64,000 nucleotides of DNA from Pseudomonas sp. GM41(2012) (lineage in GTDB: Bacteria > Pseudomonadota > Gammaproteobacteria > Pseudomonadales > Pseudomonadaceae), in assembly GCF_000282315.2 (NCBI RefSeq), contig NZ_AKJN02000006.1, forward strand, positions 1,612,001 through 1,676,000, given 5' to 3'. Position 1 is the stretch's first letter. Every line of letters begins with the position of its first letter. This document shows, one piece after another, positions 33,411-42,182 of this stretch. The position numbers were made by a program, and so were the translations under genes. Below the pieces are notes generated by a model that was given only the letters and a program-made list of their open reading frames with translations, did no database searches and had not been told where the DNA came from.

Positions 33411-34499
33411 ATGCACAGCGCATTCGTTACTGGCGCAACCGGCTTGTTGGGCAACAACCTAGTGCGTGAATTGGTCGCTCGTGGTTACGCGGTCAAAGCC
33501 CTGGTCCGTTCAAGAGCCAAAGGTGAACTGCAGTTCAACAATTTGCCGGGTGTGGAACTGGTCGTTGGGGACATGGCCGATGTCGACGCATTCGCAGCGT
33601 CGCTGCAAGGCTGCGATACGGTGTTTCACACCGCGGCGTTCTTTCGCGACAACTACAAGGGCGGCAGCCACTGGAAGGAACTCGAAAAGATTAATGTGTC
33701 TGGTACGCGGCGCCTGCTAAACCAGGCCTACCGCGCCGGTATACGACGGTTCATCCATACGTCTTCCATTGCCGTGCTCGACGGCGCACCTGGCACGTCC
33801 ATCGATGAGACATGTCTGCGGGCCGACGCCGATGCGGATGACTACTACCGTAGCAAGATTCTCGCCGACCGTGTCGTCTTGTCGTTCCTGGAGGTCCATC
33901 CCGAGATGCATGCCTGCATGGTCCTGCCTGGCTGGATGTGGGGCCCAGCCGACATGGGCCCCACCTCCTCGGGACAGCTGGTTAACGATGTCGTGCTCGG
34001 CAAACTGCCCGGACTAATCCCCGGTAGTTTCTCCGTTGTCGATGCCCGCGATGTGGCATTGGCGCAGATTGCCGCAGCCAAACATGGGCGGCGAGGTGAG
34101 CGCTATCTCGCGGCGGGCCGGCATATGACAATGCGTGAGCTGGTGCCTATGCTTGGACGTATAGCGGGCGTCAAGACACCCGTTCGACAACTACCGCTCC
34201 CCTTTCTATACACGTTGGCGGCTGTGCAGGAGATGTATGCGCGTATTACCAGCAAGCCCATTCTGCTGAGCATGGCCACGTTGCGCCTGTTGGTACGAGA
34301 AAAGGACCGCACCTGTTTCAACCACAGCAAGAGTGAACAAGAGCTTGGCCTGAGTTTCCGGCCACTAGAGCTGACAATCACCGACACGGTGGCGTGGTAC
34401 CGCGATCACGATTGGTTTGAGAGTCAAACCTTAAGTTCCCGGAACCGCACTCCTTCCACATTGACCGCACACCTGAACAAGGACGTAAACATACAGTGA
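33411..34499 (+). CDS. NAD(P)-dependent extended SDR (epimerase/reductase)
   Basis: 362 residues. FVTGATGLLGNNLVRELV is the nucleotide-binding motif, FIHTSSIAVL the serine strand and YYRSKILADRV the catalytic YxxxK. The C-terminal half (VVDARDVALAQIAAAKHGRRGERYLAAGRH) matches dihydroflavonol-4-reductase-like and hopanoid-associated HpnA-like epimerases. Likely reduces a keto or aldehyde group. It starts 3 bp after the SnoaL-like gene and overlaps the phosphatase gene by 4 bp, so all three are cotranslated. The C-terminal 20 residues look like an unstructured tail. Confidence 0.85.
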   Translation: MHSAFVTGATGLLGNNLVRELVARGYAVKALVRSRAKGELQFNNLPGVELVVGDMADVDAFAASLQGCDTVFHTAAFFRDNYKGGSHWKELEKINVSGTRRLLNQAYRAGIRRFIHTSSIAVLDGAPGTSIDETCLRADADADDYYRSKILADRVVLSFLEVHPEMHACMVLPGWMWGPADMGPTSSGQLVNDVVLGKLPGLIPGSFSVVDARDVALAQIAAAKHGRRGERYLAAGRHMTMRELVPMLGRIAGVKTPVRQLPLPFLYTLAAVQEMYARITSKPILLSMATLRLLVREKDRTCFNHSKSEQELGLSFRPLELTITDTVAWYRDHDWFESQTLSSRNRTPSTLTAHLNKDVNIQ

Positions 34500-35059
34500 G
34501 TAGGGAAATAATCCTGATGCGTCACGGCCAGCCAAAACTGGTCGCAACCTACAAAATGTCAGCGCTCGATATGAAAGACTGGATCGAGCAATACAACCGG
34601 TCCGAAATTACCAACCAACCCGTCCCGGATGCCAGCATGCAGCTCGCCGCAACCGCCAAGGTGATTGTCTCAAGCAGCGCGCCTCGTGCGCTGACCTCCG
34701 TCCAGGCTCTTGGCCTGAAGCCCGCCCTTGTCGACGCGCTTTTCTGTGAAGCGCAACTGCCTTATGGTCACTGGAAACTGCCACGGCTATCGTCGTTTAC
34801 CTGGGCATTTATCCTTCGAGTCTTATGGTTGTGCGGTTACTCACGCAACGTCGAATCCGCCGGAACGGCGAGGATGCGCGCCAGCACGGCAGCTCGACGA
34901 CTTCAGTCCCTTGCCAACGAAGGACCGGTTCTGCTGCTCGGTCATGGCTTTATGAATCGAATGATCGCCAAACAACTGGTGGCCGATGGATGGGTTCGCC
35001 AAAAACGTAACGGCAGCCAGTATTGGAGTGCGACGGTGTATCAATATAGCGGTGTTTAA
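34496..35059 (+). CDS. Histidine phosphatase (phosphoglycerate mutase-like) family protein
   Basis: 187 residues. LMRHGQP at residues 7-13 is the catalytic RHG motif of the branch-1 histidine phosphatases, and LLLGHGFMNR supplies the second catalytic histidine. The start is GTG at 34496, inside the stop region of the reductase gene (GTGA overlap). Members hydrolyse phosphate esters; the substrate here is unknown. A hydrophobic run (FTWAFILRVLWLCGY) in the middle is unusual and might touch the membrane. After it a hairpin (GCCCCCG 35163-35169 with CGGGGGC 35178-35184) may end the transcript. Confidence 0.82.
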   Translation: MSREIILMRHGQPKLVATYKMSALDMKDWIEQYNRSEITNQPVPDASMQLAATAKVIVSSSAPRALTSVQALGLKPALVDALFCEAQLPYGHWKLPRLSSFTWAFILRVLWLCGYSRNVESAGTARMRASTAARRLQSLANEGPVLLLGHGFMNRMIAKQLVADGWVRQKRNGSQYWSATVYQYSGV

Positions 35060-35240
35060 AAGTGCCATCTGGCGCGGAGATTAAACGAAGGGAAAGTTCA
35101 GGTTGGTCGTTCATTTGTAGAGACCTCTTTGGGACGCGAAAACCACGTTTTTCTACTCGCTCGCCCCCGTACAAAGGCGGGGGCTTGGAGTGTAGGTTGG
35201 CGATTTGTCTCGCTGGACAGATACCTATTGCTGTTGGTGG

Positions 35241-35270
35241 CGACAGGCAGAAAACGGCCAGAAGCGGACG
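35241..35270. repeat. Dispersed palindromic repeat
   Basis: CGACAGGCAGAAAACGGCC followed by AGAAGCGGACG, almost identical to the right half of the full copy at 31503. Confidence 0.75.
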
Positions 35271-35358
35271 TGTTGACGCTTGTTACTCTCATTGGAGGTT
35301 GTCAACCGACCACGACGCTGGGAAGCTGCAGTGACGTTTACCATAAGGACATGCTGAA

Positions 35359-36099
35359 ATGAACGCGCGAAAAATTTTAATCACAGGTGCTGCGGGCCGA
35401 ATCGGCAGCGCTTTTTGGAAAGCGCATTACGATAAGTCAGATTTGCGTTTAGCCGACATAGATGTATCAACACTTCCGCAATCGGCACAACGTTTCGCTC
35501 TCGACATCAGCGTTCAAGCCAGTTGCCTTGAAGCTTGCGAAGGCATACATACAGTGATTCATCTAGCTGCTGACCCTCGCCCAGACGCCGATTTCATGAC
35601 ATCCCTGCTCCCTGTGAATATTGTGGGCACCTACAACATGCTATTCGCCGCAAAGGCTCAAGGCTGCAAGCGCTTTATATTTGCGAGCAGCGCTCAGGCT
35701 ATCGAAGGTTATCCAGAGGATGTCCAGGTACATGAATGTATGGCACCTAAGCCAGGCAATCTATACGGGGTCAGCAAAGCGTTCGGGGAAGCGCTGGCTT
35801 CGATGTATGCAAACGATGGTCAAATGACAACAATCGCAGTCCGTATTGCAAACGTAGCTATATTTCACCAAGGGGAAAACCACAGTCACAGGGATGTAGC
35901 TGCTTTTATTAGTATCAGGGATGTTGTCGCACTACTTAGTAATTGCGTCGAGGCCGAGCTGAGCGGATTTCATGTTATCCACGGGGTCTCAGATAACAGA
36001 TATAAGCGACTTTCTATCGAGAAGACCAGAAAAGTTGTGGGGTACGCTCCCGTTGATGATGGATTTGAGATTCTGGAAGGACACGCTCAACCTGACTGA
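35359..36099 (+). CDS. NAD-dependent epimerase/dehydratase (uronate-dehydrogenase-like)
   Basis: 246 residues. ILITGAAGRIGSAF is the Rossmann turn, FIFASSAQAIEGYP the serine strand, and YGVSKAFGE the catalytic YxxxK. The pattern NIVGTYNMLFAAKAQGCKRFIFASS resembles uronate dehydrogenases and nucleotide-sugar epimerases; it lacks the long C-terminal half, so it is short for an epimerase and close to uronate dehydrogenase length. Start ATG has AAGGA about 11 bases before. Base composition is somewhat lower in GC than its neighbours, and it is flanked by palindromic repeats on both sides. No operon partner. Confidence 0.8.
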   Translation: MNARKILITGAAGRIGSAFWKAHYDKSDLRLADIDVSTLPQSAQRFALDISVQASCLEACEGIHTVIHLAADPRPDADFMTSLLPVNIVGTYNMLFAAKAQGCKRFIFASSAQAIEGYPEDVQVHECMAPKPGNLYGVSKAFGEALASMYANDGQMTTIAVRIANVAIFHQGENHSHRDVAAFISIRDVVALLSNCVEAELSGFHVIHGVSDNRYKRLSIEKTRKVVGYAPVDDGFEILEGHAQPD

Positions 36100-36108
36100 A
36101 CTACTTCA

Positions 36109-36825
36109 TTAATTACTGCCCCTTCGACTGTCCGCTTCGGGTCGGTTTTCTGTCCTTCGCGACGGGCAGAAATCGGCCAACAGCGGAAGGCTCCCACACA
36201 GATCAGTAGGCGCCCGTAGTGGGTAGTGAGCGTACTGTCCCTCTTCCCTCTTCCCGCTCTCCAGCGCCTTCACCATTACACTCACCTGCGCTTCGTTAAA
36301 CACAGGCTGCTGAAAGGACTAGATATAGCGGATGCAGCTGACGCCTTGGGTGACATTGTCCGGCATGACAGTCTTGAAACTGCTGCCGCCGACGAAGGCG
36401 ATTACAGAATGGATGTGCTCGGGTGGAACGCTGAGCAGCGCTTCTAGCGCCTTCAAATGTTTGTAATTCTGCCGCAGCGGGTTCTGGAATCTGAAGCGAT
36501 GCCGGAAAATCTGCTGTGTCCACTGGGCCTGGCGCTCACCTCCGAAGATCCAGCCACGCATGTTTTTGGTCTCCAGCACGAAAATGCCAAAAGGCGACAG
36601 GAACACATGATCGATCTGGGTAGCGCCATCGGGCGTATCCAGTGTGACGTTGTGCAACCGGCGGTAGACCTGGCCATCCAACCTATAGTGGGCGAATGTC
36701 CGCACCAGCAGCTCACCGAACCAGCCCTTGAACCAGGGCGTCTTGATGATGATGACTAGGACCAACAATGGCAGCAGCCACTTCAGCATGTCGAACAGCG
36801 GCTGGAGCATCACAAAAACATTCAT
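36109..36825 (-). pseudogene. NERD (nuclease-related) domain protein interrupted by a stop codon
   Basis: Residues 1-168 form a NERD domain protein: an N-terminal membrane helix (LKWLLPLLVLVIII), then GWFGELLVRTF, GATQIDHVFLSPFGIFVLETKN, the conserved nuclease-related core with D, E and K residues. The frame hits TAG at 36319-36321 right after VSCIRYI. Codons continue in the same frame as SFQQPVFNEAQVSVMVKALE, a sensible continuation (AAG to TAG would be one change). Full-length family members usually end in a zinc-finger-like segment, which is not seen; the extension runs into the repeat at 36131. Function (perhaps DNA processing) is probably lost or reduced. Confidence 0.65.
36131..36187. 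repeat. Full-length dispersed palindromic repeat
   Basis: TCCGCTTCGGGTCGGTTTTC and GCAGAAATCGGCCAACAGCGGA flank a TGTCCTTCGCGACG centre, the second full copy. The broken frame after the NERD gene runs into it. Confidence 0.78.
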
Positions 36826-37342
36826 CGCTTCCTTTGCGTGGCGAAGGTATGTCAGTACGCCGGATGAGGCTACACCTTCACCCTTTTATTCCTTTCTAGC
36901 TTAGGCGAGGTAACTGGCGTCTGCTTTCGGCTCTGGCTGTTTAAAACCGTTTTAGAGCAGGTTTGACAGTCAGAACTGGAACGAAAATCGCGCTCCTACG
37001 CAAATTTTTGCGTCTGCTGATTAACCAAGCGCTGGCAGATTTTACGTAGCGACGCAGACTTCAAAACGGTGCCTGCTTTTTTTAACAGCCTGGACCAAAA
37101 GCGGCCTGTCGTGACGGGCAGAAATCGGCCATAAACGGTCAGTCACCGCAACCTCCATTTCGCCTCTTAGCGGACGCTTGGCTTCATGCCTGCGGTGCCC
37201 GGTGGTGCAACGCACGGTCTCATGGACCAGTTCCCCTGCTTTTGCCACCACATGACCTATGCTCATGCATGGCAGTAAACCAGCCGGAGCCCTTGGTGAG
37301 TCCAATCGCTAATCAGGACATGGTGAAAGGAGCGGTGCAACG
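36826..37342. other. 517-bp stretch without a gene
   Basis: No coding region recognised. It contains a palindromic repeat at 37101-37140, and near 36990-37060 the motifs GCGTCTGC and ACGCAGAC in inverted order around an AT-rich segment. The ribosome site of the DUF1254 gene (AAAGGAG) is at the right end. Confidence 0.5.
37101..37140. repeat. Dispersed palindromic repeat
   Basis: GCGGCCTGTCGTGACGGGCA and GAAATCGGCCATAAACGGTC, a diverged copy of the family. Confidence 0.65.
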
Positions 37343-38821
37343 ATGAAACCGGAATATTCAACCTGCATGAAATGGATCGCAGTCGCTGCCGCCTCGGTGG
37401 CTCTGATTGCAGGCTGTGCCAACCAGAACGATCCCGTGGCCAAGGCCGAGAAAGCCGACGCAGCCAGGGGCATTGCCGCACCCAGTCTCACCGAGACGAA
37501 GGCCATCGCCGAGGAAGCCTTCATCTACGGACTGCCAATCGTCATGAACTATGCGGTGATGTATGAATACGCCGTGGACAAGGGCGGCTCACAGTTCAAG
37601 GCACCCTTTAACCAGATCAGGAACGAGCCCCGCGTCTTCACCTACCAGGACACGGCCATCGTCACACCCAACAGCGACACTCCCTACTCCTTCCTCTGGT
37701 TGGACCTGCGTGCCGAGCCGATGGTGCTCACGGTACCGGCGGTCGAAAAGAGGCGCTACTACGCAGTGCAGCTGGTCGACGGTAATGCCTACAACTTCGG
37801 CTACATCGGCAGCCGCGCCACGGGGAACGAGCCGGGCAACTACCTGGTGGTCGGGCCTGACTGGAAGGGTTCCACGCCACCGGGCATCAACAAGGTCTTC
37901 CATTCGACAACGCCCTTCCCGATCGCTGGCTATCGAACCCAGCTCTACAATCCCAAGGACATGCCGAACGTGATGAAGGTGCAGTCGGGCTACAAAGTCC
38001 AGCCGCTGTCGGCGTTTCTGAAGCAACCGGCGCCGCCTGCATCGCCGGTAGTCAATTTCCTTCCGGCCACCACAGCGGGGATCAAGGAGAACTTCTTCGA
38101 GTACCTCGATGCCGCGCTCCAGTACGTGCCGCCAACGCCGGAAGACAGGGAGATTCGGGCCCGAATCGCGCGAATCGGCATCGGGCCGGGCAAGAGCTTC
38201 GAGTTCAAGGATCTCTCGTTCGAACACAAGGCTGCCGTCCTGCTCGGCATGAAGGAAGGCGACGAAAAGGTGGACAAGTGGTTGTCCAGCGGACTCAAGG
38301 ACGTCAATGGCTGGAGCATCGGTTCGTTCTTTGGCGACCGCCATTTCTACAACGGTAACTGGCTGATGCGCGCGGGCGCGGCCAAAGGCGGCATCTACGG
38401 CAACGATGCAGTGGAAGCCACTTATCCCTTGACCCGCACGACGGCGACCGGCGAGCCACTGGACGGCAGCAAACACAACTACACGCTCACCTTCCCCGCC
38501 GGGCAACTGCCACCGGTGAACGCCTTCTGGTCGGTGACCATGTACGACGGCAAGACGCAGCTCCTGATCAAGAACCCGATCGACCGCTATCTGCTGAACT
38601 CGCCCATGCTGCCCGGCATGAAGAAGAGCAAGGACGGGGCGCTCACCCTCTACATTCAACGGGACTCGCCCGGCAAGGCGCTGGAAGGCAACTGGCTGCC
38701 TGCCCCCGACGGTCCGATCTACCTGGTGATGCGCCTTTATTGGCCCAAGGAGACACCGCCTTCGATCCTGCCGGCCGGCAAGGGAACGTGGAAGCCACCA
38801 GGCATCGTGGTGTTGAAATAG
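37343..38821 (+). CDS. DUF1254 domain lipoprotein
   Basis: 492 residues. The first 35 residues include a hydrophobic signal and lipobox LIAGC, so it is a lipoprotein. The rest is a DUF1254/DUF1214 two-domain protein: NQIRNEPRVFTYQDTAIVTPNSDTPYSFLWLD is the DUF1254 signature, and LPPVNAFWSVTMYD with LPAPDGPIYLVMRLYWP the DUF1214 part. The function of the family is unknown; members occur with hydrolases and in degradation islands. Start ATG has AAAGGAG. It is followed 64 bp later by a paralogue of similar layout, so they probably form an operon of duplicated genes. Confidence 0.88.
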   Translation: MKPEYSTCMKWIAVAAASVALIAGCANQNDPVAKAEKADAARGIAAPSLTETKAIAEEAFIYGLPIVMNYAVMYEYAVDKGGSQFKAPFNQIRNEPRVFTYQDTAIVTPNSDTPYSFLWLDLRAEPMVLTVPAVEKRRYYAVQLVDGNAYNFGYIGSRATGNEPGNYLVVGPDWKGSTPPGINKVFHSTTPFPIAGYRTQLYNPKDMPNVMKVQSGYKVQPLSAFLKQPAPPASPVVNFLPATTAGIKENFFEYLDAALQYVPPTPEDREIRARIARIGIGPGKSFEFKDLSFEHKAAVLLGMKEGDEKVDKWLSSGLKDVNGWSIGSFFGDRHFYNGNWLMRAGAAKGGIYGNDAVEATYPLTRTTATGEPLDGSKHNYTLTFPAGQLPPVNAFWSVTMYDGKTQLLIKNPIDRYLLNSPMLPGMKKSKDGALTLYIQRDSPGKALEGNWLPAPDGPIYLVMRLYWPKETPPSILPAGKGTWKPPGIVVLK

Positions 38822-38885
38822 AGCCTGGCGCGTCAGATCGAGCATCTGTGGACGAGCAGGTAAAACACAGTGATCGGGGGTTTAC

Positions 38886-40280
38886 ATGACATTCACAACA
38901 CTGAAACTCATCGTCTGTCTGATGGCACTGCCATTGGCCGTGGCGCGCGCCCAAACGAACGTAACTCCCACCGAGGCCCGCGCCATCGCCAAGGAGGCCT
39001 ATGTCTACGGCTTCCCGGTGGTGGATAGCTATCGCATCCAATACAGCTACTTTGTGGATCGCCAGAATCCCGAGTTCAAGGCGCAGTGGAATCAGATCCG
39101 CAACATTCCTCGCGTTTACACGCCGGCGGATACGGCCATCCAGACGCCCAACTCAGACACGCCGTATTCGTGGTTGGGCATGGATCTGCGCGCCGAACCG
39201 ATCGTACTTACCGTGCCGGCGATCGAAAAGGGACGCTACTTCACCATCCAGCTCATCGACGCCTACACCTTTAACTTTGCCTACATCGGCAGCCGCACCA
39301 CCGGCAACAGTGGCGGCAGCTTCCTGATCGCGGGGCCGGCCTGGAAAGGGCAGACACCCAAGGGTGTGAAGGAAGTGATCCGTTCGGAGACAGAATTTGT
39401 CTTCGCTGCCTATCGCACACAGCTCTTCAACCCCGGCGACCTCGACAACGTGAAAAAAGTGCAGGCCGGCTACAAGGCACAGACGCTATCGGCATTCCTT
39501 GGCACCACCACACCCAAAGCGGCTCCGGCCATCGATTTCATCAAGCCGCTCACGCCCGCTCAAGAGAAGACCTCGCTGCAGTTCTTCAACGTGCTGAACT
39601 TCGTGCTTGGTTTCTGCCCGACAAATCCGTCCGAGACCGAACTCATGGCACGTTTCGCCAAAATCGGCGTCGGGCCAGGACAGATTTTCGATCCTGGCAA
39701 GCTCTCACCTGAACTGAAGGAAGCCATCGAGCAAGGTATGGCCGACGCTTGGGCTGACTTCGCTGGCCTGAAGAAAGAATTTGATGAGGGGAAGCTGACC
39801 TCCGGCGATGTCTTCGGCACGCGGGAATATCTGAAAAACAATTATTTGTTTCGCATGGGCGCCGCCGTGCTTGGCATCTATGGCAATTCAAAGTTGGAAG
39901 CGATGTATCCAACTTATTACGTGGATGAGGCGAAGCGGAAGCTGGATGGCGCAAATCGTTATACCTTGCGTTTTGCGCCCGGCCAGTTGCCACCCGTGAA
40001 CGCATTCTGGTCGTTGACAATGTATGAAGAGCCGGCGAGCCTTCTCGTTGCCAACCCTATCAACCGGTATCTGGTCAACTCACCCATGCTGCCGCAGTTC
40101 AAGCGCGATGCCGATGATGGACTGACGCTGATCATCCAAAACGAATCGCCCGGCAAGGACAAGGAAGCCAACTGGCTGCCTGCACCGAAAGGGGCATTTT
40201 CCATGATCATGCGGCTCTACTGGCCGAAAGCCGAAGCGACGGAAGGCAAGTGGACTGCGCCCCCGCTGAAGCGAATGTAG
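38886..40280 (+). CDS. DUF1254 domain secreted protein
   Basis: 464 residues, clear paralogue of the preceding protein over its whole length (NQIRNIPRVYTPADTAIQTP, LPPVNAFWSLTMYEEPASL, NWLPAPKGAFSMIMRLYWP). Here the export signal (MTFTTLKLIVCLMALPLAV, then ARAQ) is a cleavable Sec signal, not a lipobox, so it would be free in the periplasm. Start has GGGGGTTTAC with weak ribosome similarity. The tandem pair with different anchoring suggests division of labour, such as one fixed and one soluble subunit. Family function unknown. Confidence 0.88.
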   Translation: MTFTTLKLIVCLMALPLAVARAQTNVTPTEARAIAKEAYVYGFPVVDSYRIQYSYFVDRQNPEFKAQWNQIRNIPRVYTPADTAIQTPNSDTPYSWLGMDLRAEPIVLTVPAIEKGRYFTIQLIDAYTFNFAYIGSRTTGNSGGSFLIAGPAWKGQTPKGVKEVIRSETEFVFAAYRTQLFNPGDLDNVKKVQAGYKAQTLSAFLGTTTPKAAPAIDFIKPLTPAQEKTSLQFFNVLNFVLGFCPTNPSETELMARFAKIGVGPGQIFDPGKLSPELKEAIEQGMADAWADFAGLKKEFDEGKLTSGDVFGTREYLKNNYLFRMGAAVLGIYGNSKLEAMYPTYYVDEAKRKLDGANRYTLRFAPGQLPPVNAFWSLTMYEEPASLLVANPINRYLVNSPMLPQFKRDADDGLTLIIQNESPGKDKEANWLPAPKGAFSMIMRLYWPKAEATEGKWTAPPLKRM

Positions 40281-40564
40281 AGAGCCAACAAAGCGCACTG
40301 AGCAGTCGGCAGCCTTCAACCCTGCCCCTTCAACGACGGCCTTACGCCCTCGAAACTTGACCATCGATTGTCGTCTGCGGGACCTTGGCATCGAGTAGTG
40401 CCGAATGACCGCTTTTAGCTGTGGATTCTGCCAATGCTCACCGTCAGTTTGGGTCGATAGCAGCCCGTCGTGGCGCCGGACATCAACGCAGACGGATGAC
40501 TTATCGGCTATCGCTCGATACCCTGACCTCCCCGTCGCCTGACGGTTTGCAGGACGAGCATGTC

Positions 40565-42070
40565 ATGAAATCCCCCGCAGGTTTGCTGCTGTCGGCCATC
40601 GAACTGGACCGTGCCAGTGCCATTCCCCTGTACCGCCAACTGTATCTGCAGATTCGCAAACAGATACTCAACGGCAGAATCCAGGGGGGTGTGCGCCTGC
40701 CGTCGACCCGGACGCTAAGCAACGAGTTGGGGTTGTCGCGGATCACTATTCTCAATGCGTTCGATCAGCTGATTGCCGAAGGTTTCCTGGCCTCGCGCAC
40801 GGGTGCCGGGACGTATGTCGGCACTGAGTGGGAAAGCCGGGGTATCGAAGACGAGCAACCGCGCCAGCCACCGCGCCTGTCCGACCTGAGCCAGTCGATG
40901 CTGTCGCTGCGCAGCGATCATTTTCGCGGGGTGTCCTATGCCGACTGGGACCCCGCGACCCCGACTTCCTTTCTGCCCAGCCACAGCACTTATGAAGCCT
41001 TCCCGCAGGCGACCTGGCGGCGTCTGATGAACCGTCATCTGCTCAAGCCAACCAAGGCCATTCTGGGTTATGGCGAGTTGCAAGGCTTGCAGGCGTTCCG
41101 CGCAGCGATTGCCGAATATGTCTTCGATGCACGTGGCATCGACTGCGATGCCGGGCAAGTGGTGATCGTTTCCGGCGCGCAGCAAGCGTTCAACCTGCTG
41201 GGCATGCTGCTGCTCAACCCGCAGGACAGCATCTGGATGGAGGACCCGGGGCACATCGCCGCACGCATTGCGTTGCAGGCCCAGGGGGCTCAGGTGGTTG
41301 CGTTGCGTATCGATGAACAGGGGATCGATGTCCAGCAAGGCTTGACCGAGTGCCCTGATGCCCGCTTGGTGTTTTGTACGCCTTCGCGCCAGCATCCTTT
41401 GGGTGTCACCCTGAGTTATGCGCGGCGCCAGGCACTCATCGAATGGGCTGCGCAGCATCAGAGCTGGATCATCGAGGACGATTGCGACAGTGAGTTTCGC
41501 TACAGTGGTCGCCTCCTCCCGGCGCTGTATGCCATGGACCAGATGGCCCGGGTGATTTACGTCGGAACGTTCAGCAAAGTGCTCTTTCCGTCACTGAGAC
41601 TGGGTTATGTGATTCTGCCGCAGGCCTTGGTCGAACCCTTTTGCACCCTGCGCGCGGTCATGGATCGCAGTCCGCCCACACTGCTACAGGCGACAACGGC
41701 GGACTTCATGAGCGAAGGCCACTTCCTGGGGCACATCCGCCGCATGCGTGCGCTGTACAAGGCGCGCCAGCAGGCATTGATCGAACAGCTTGAAAAGCAG
41801 ATTGGCAGCTTCTTCAGGATCACTCCGACGGATGCTGGCATGCACCTGATCGCTTGGCTGCCCCCAGAACTCAGTGACGCTGACATCGCACAGCAACTGG
41901 CCCGGCACAACATCCACACTTACGCCTTGAGCGACTACCGCATCAAGCATGCCCTTGCGCCGGCCCTGTTGATCGGCTTTGCCGGCACGCCTGAAAACCA
42001 GGCCCGGGAGCGTGTCGAGGCGCTGGCCCGGGCCTTGCGCACCTTGGGTTATCTGCCGCCGACCGCTTGA
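40565..42070 (+). CDS. MocR-type (GntR/aminotransferase) transcriptional regulator
   Basis: 501 residues. N-terminal GntR-like winged helix (IPLYRQLYLQIRKQIL, then RLPSTRTLSNELGLSRITI), linker, then a class-I aminotransferase-like domain with the PLP lysine in GTFSKVLFPSLRLGY and the aspartate in IIEDDCDSEFRYSG. MocR proteins bind PLP and an amino compound and control adjacent genes, often vitamin B6, GABA or taurine metabolism. I start at the ATG 40565 for its AGGACGAG site; earlier starts exist. It is followed by a sugar isomerase-like gene and an MFS transporter on the same strand, with a palindrome at 42088-42114 in the gap. Confidence 0.9.
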   Translation: MKSPAGLLLSAIELDRASAIPLYRQLYLQIRKQILNGRIQGGVRLPSTRTLSNELGLSRITILNAFDQLIAEGFLASRTGAGTYVGTEWESRGIEDEQPRQPPRLSDLSQSMLSLRSDHFRGVSYADWDPATPTSFLPSHSTYEAFPQATWRRLMNRHLLKPTKAILGYGELQGLQAFRAAIAEYVFDARGIDCDAGQVVIVSGAQQAFNLLGMLLLNPQDSIWMEDPGHIAARIALQAQGAQVVALRIDEQGIDVQQGLTECPDARLVFCTPSRQHPLGVTLSYARRQALIEWAAQHQSWIIEDDCDSEFRYSGRLLPALYAMDQMARVIYVGTFSKVLFPSLRLGYVILPQALVEPFCTLRAVMDRSPPTLLQATTADFMSEGHFLGHIRRMRALYKARQQALIEQLEKQIGSFFRITPTDAGMHLIAWLPPELSDADIAQQLARHNIHTYALSDYRIKHALAPALLIGFAGTPENQARERVEALARALRTLGYLPPTA

Positions 42071-42087
42071 TGCGAGGCAAGTGGTCT

Positions 42088-42114
42088 TATCAAATAACTG
42101 ATAGTGGATCTATC
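42088..42114. promoter_or_regulatory. Candidate MocR operator
   Basis: Two overlapping inverted repeats in the gap before the isomerase gene: TATCA-N6-TGATA (42088-42103) and GATAG-N5-CTATC (42100-42114), sharing the middle GATA. They lie about 70 bp upstream of the ATG at 42183, typical of a regulator site. Confidence 0.6.
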
Positions 42115-42182
42115 GAGAGTTCCTGACTGGCGCGATAAAGGCTGCGCCGGTAGACCCGGTGTCTGAACCAGGAACGACTCTA

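Noticed and set aside
37589..38845. 418-codon open frame antisense to the first DUF1254 gene
   Set aside because: Same kind of shadow: Arg/Val/Asp-rich without domains, while the plus-strand frame shows clear DUF1254 motifs.
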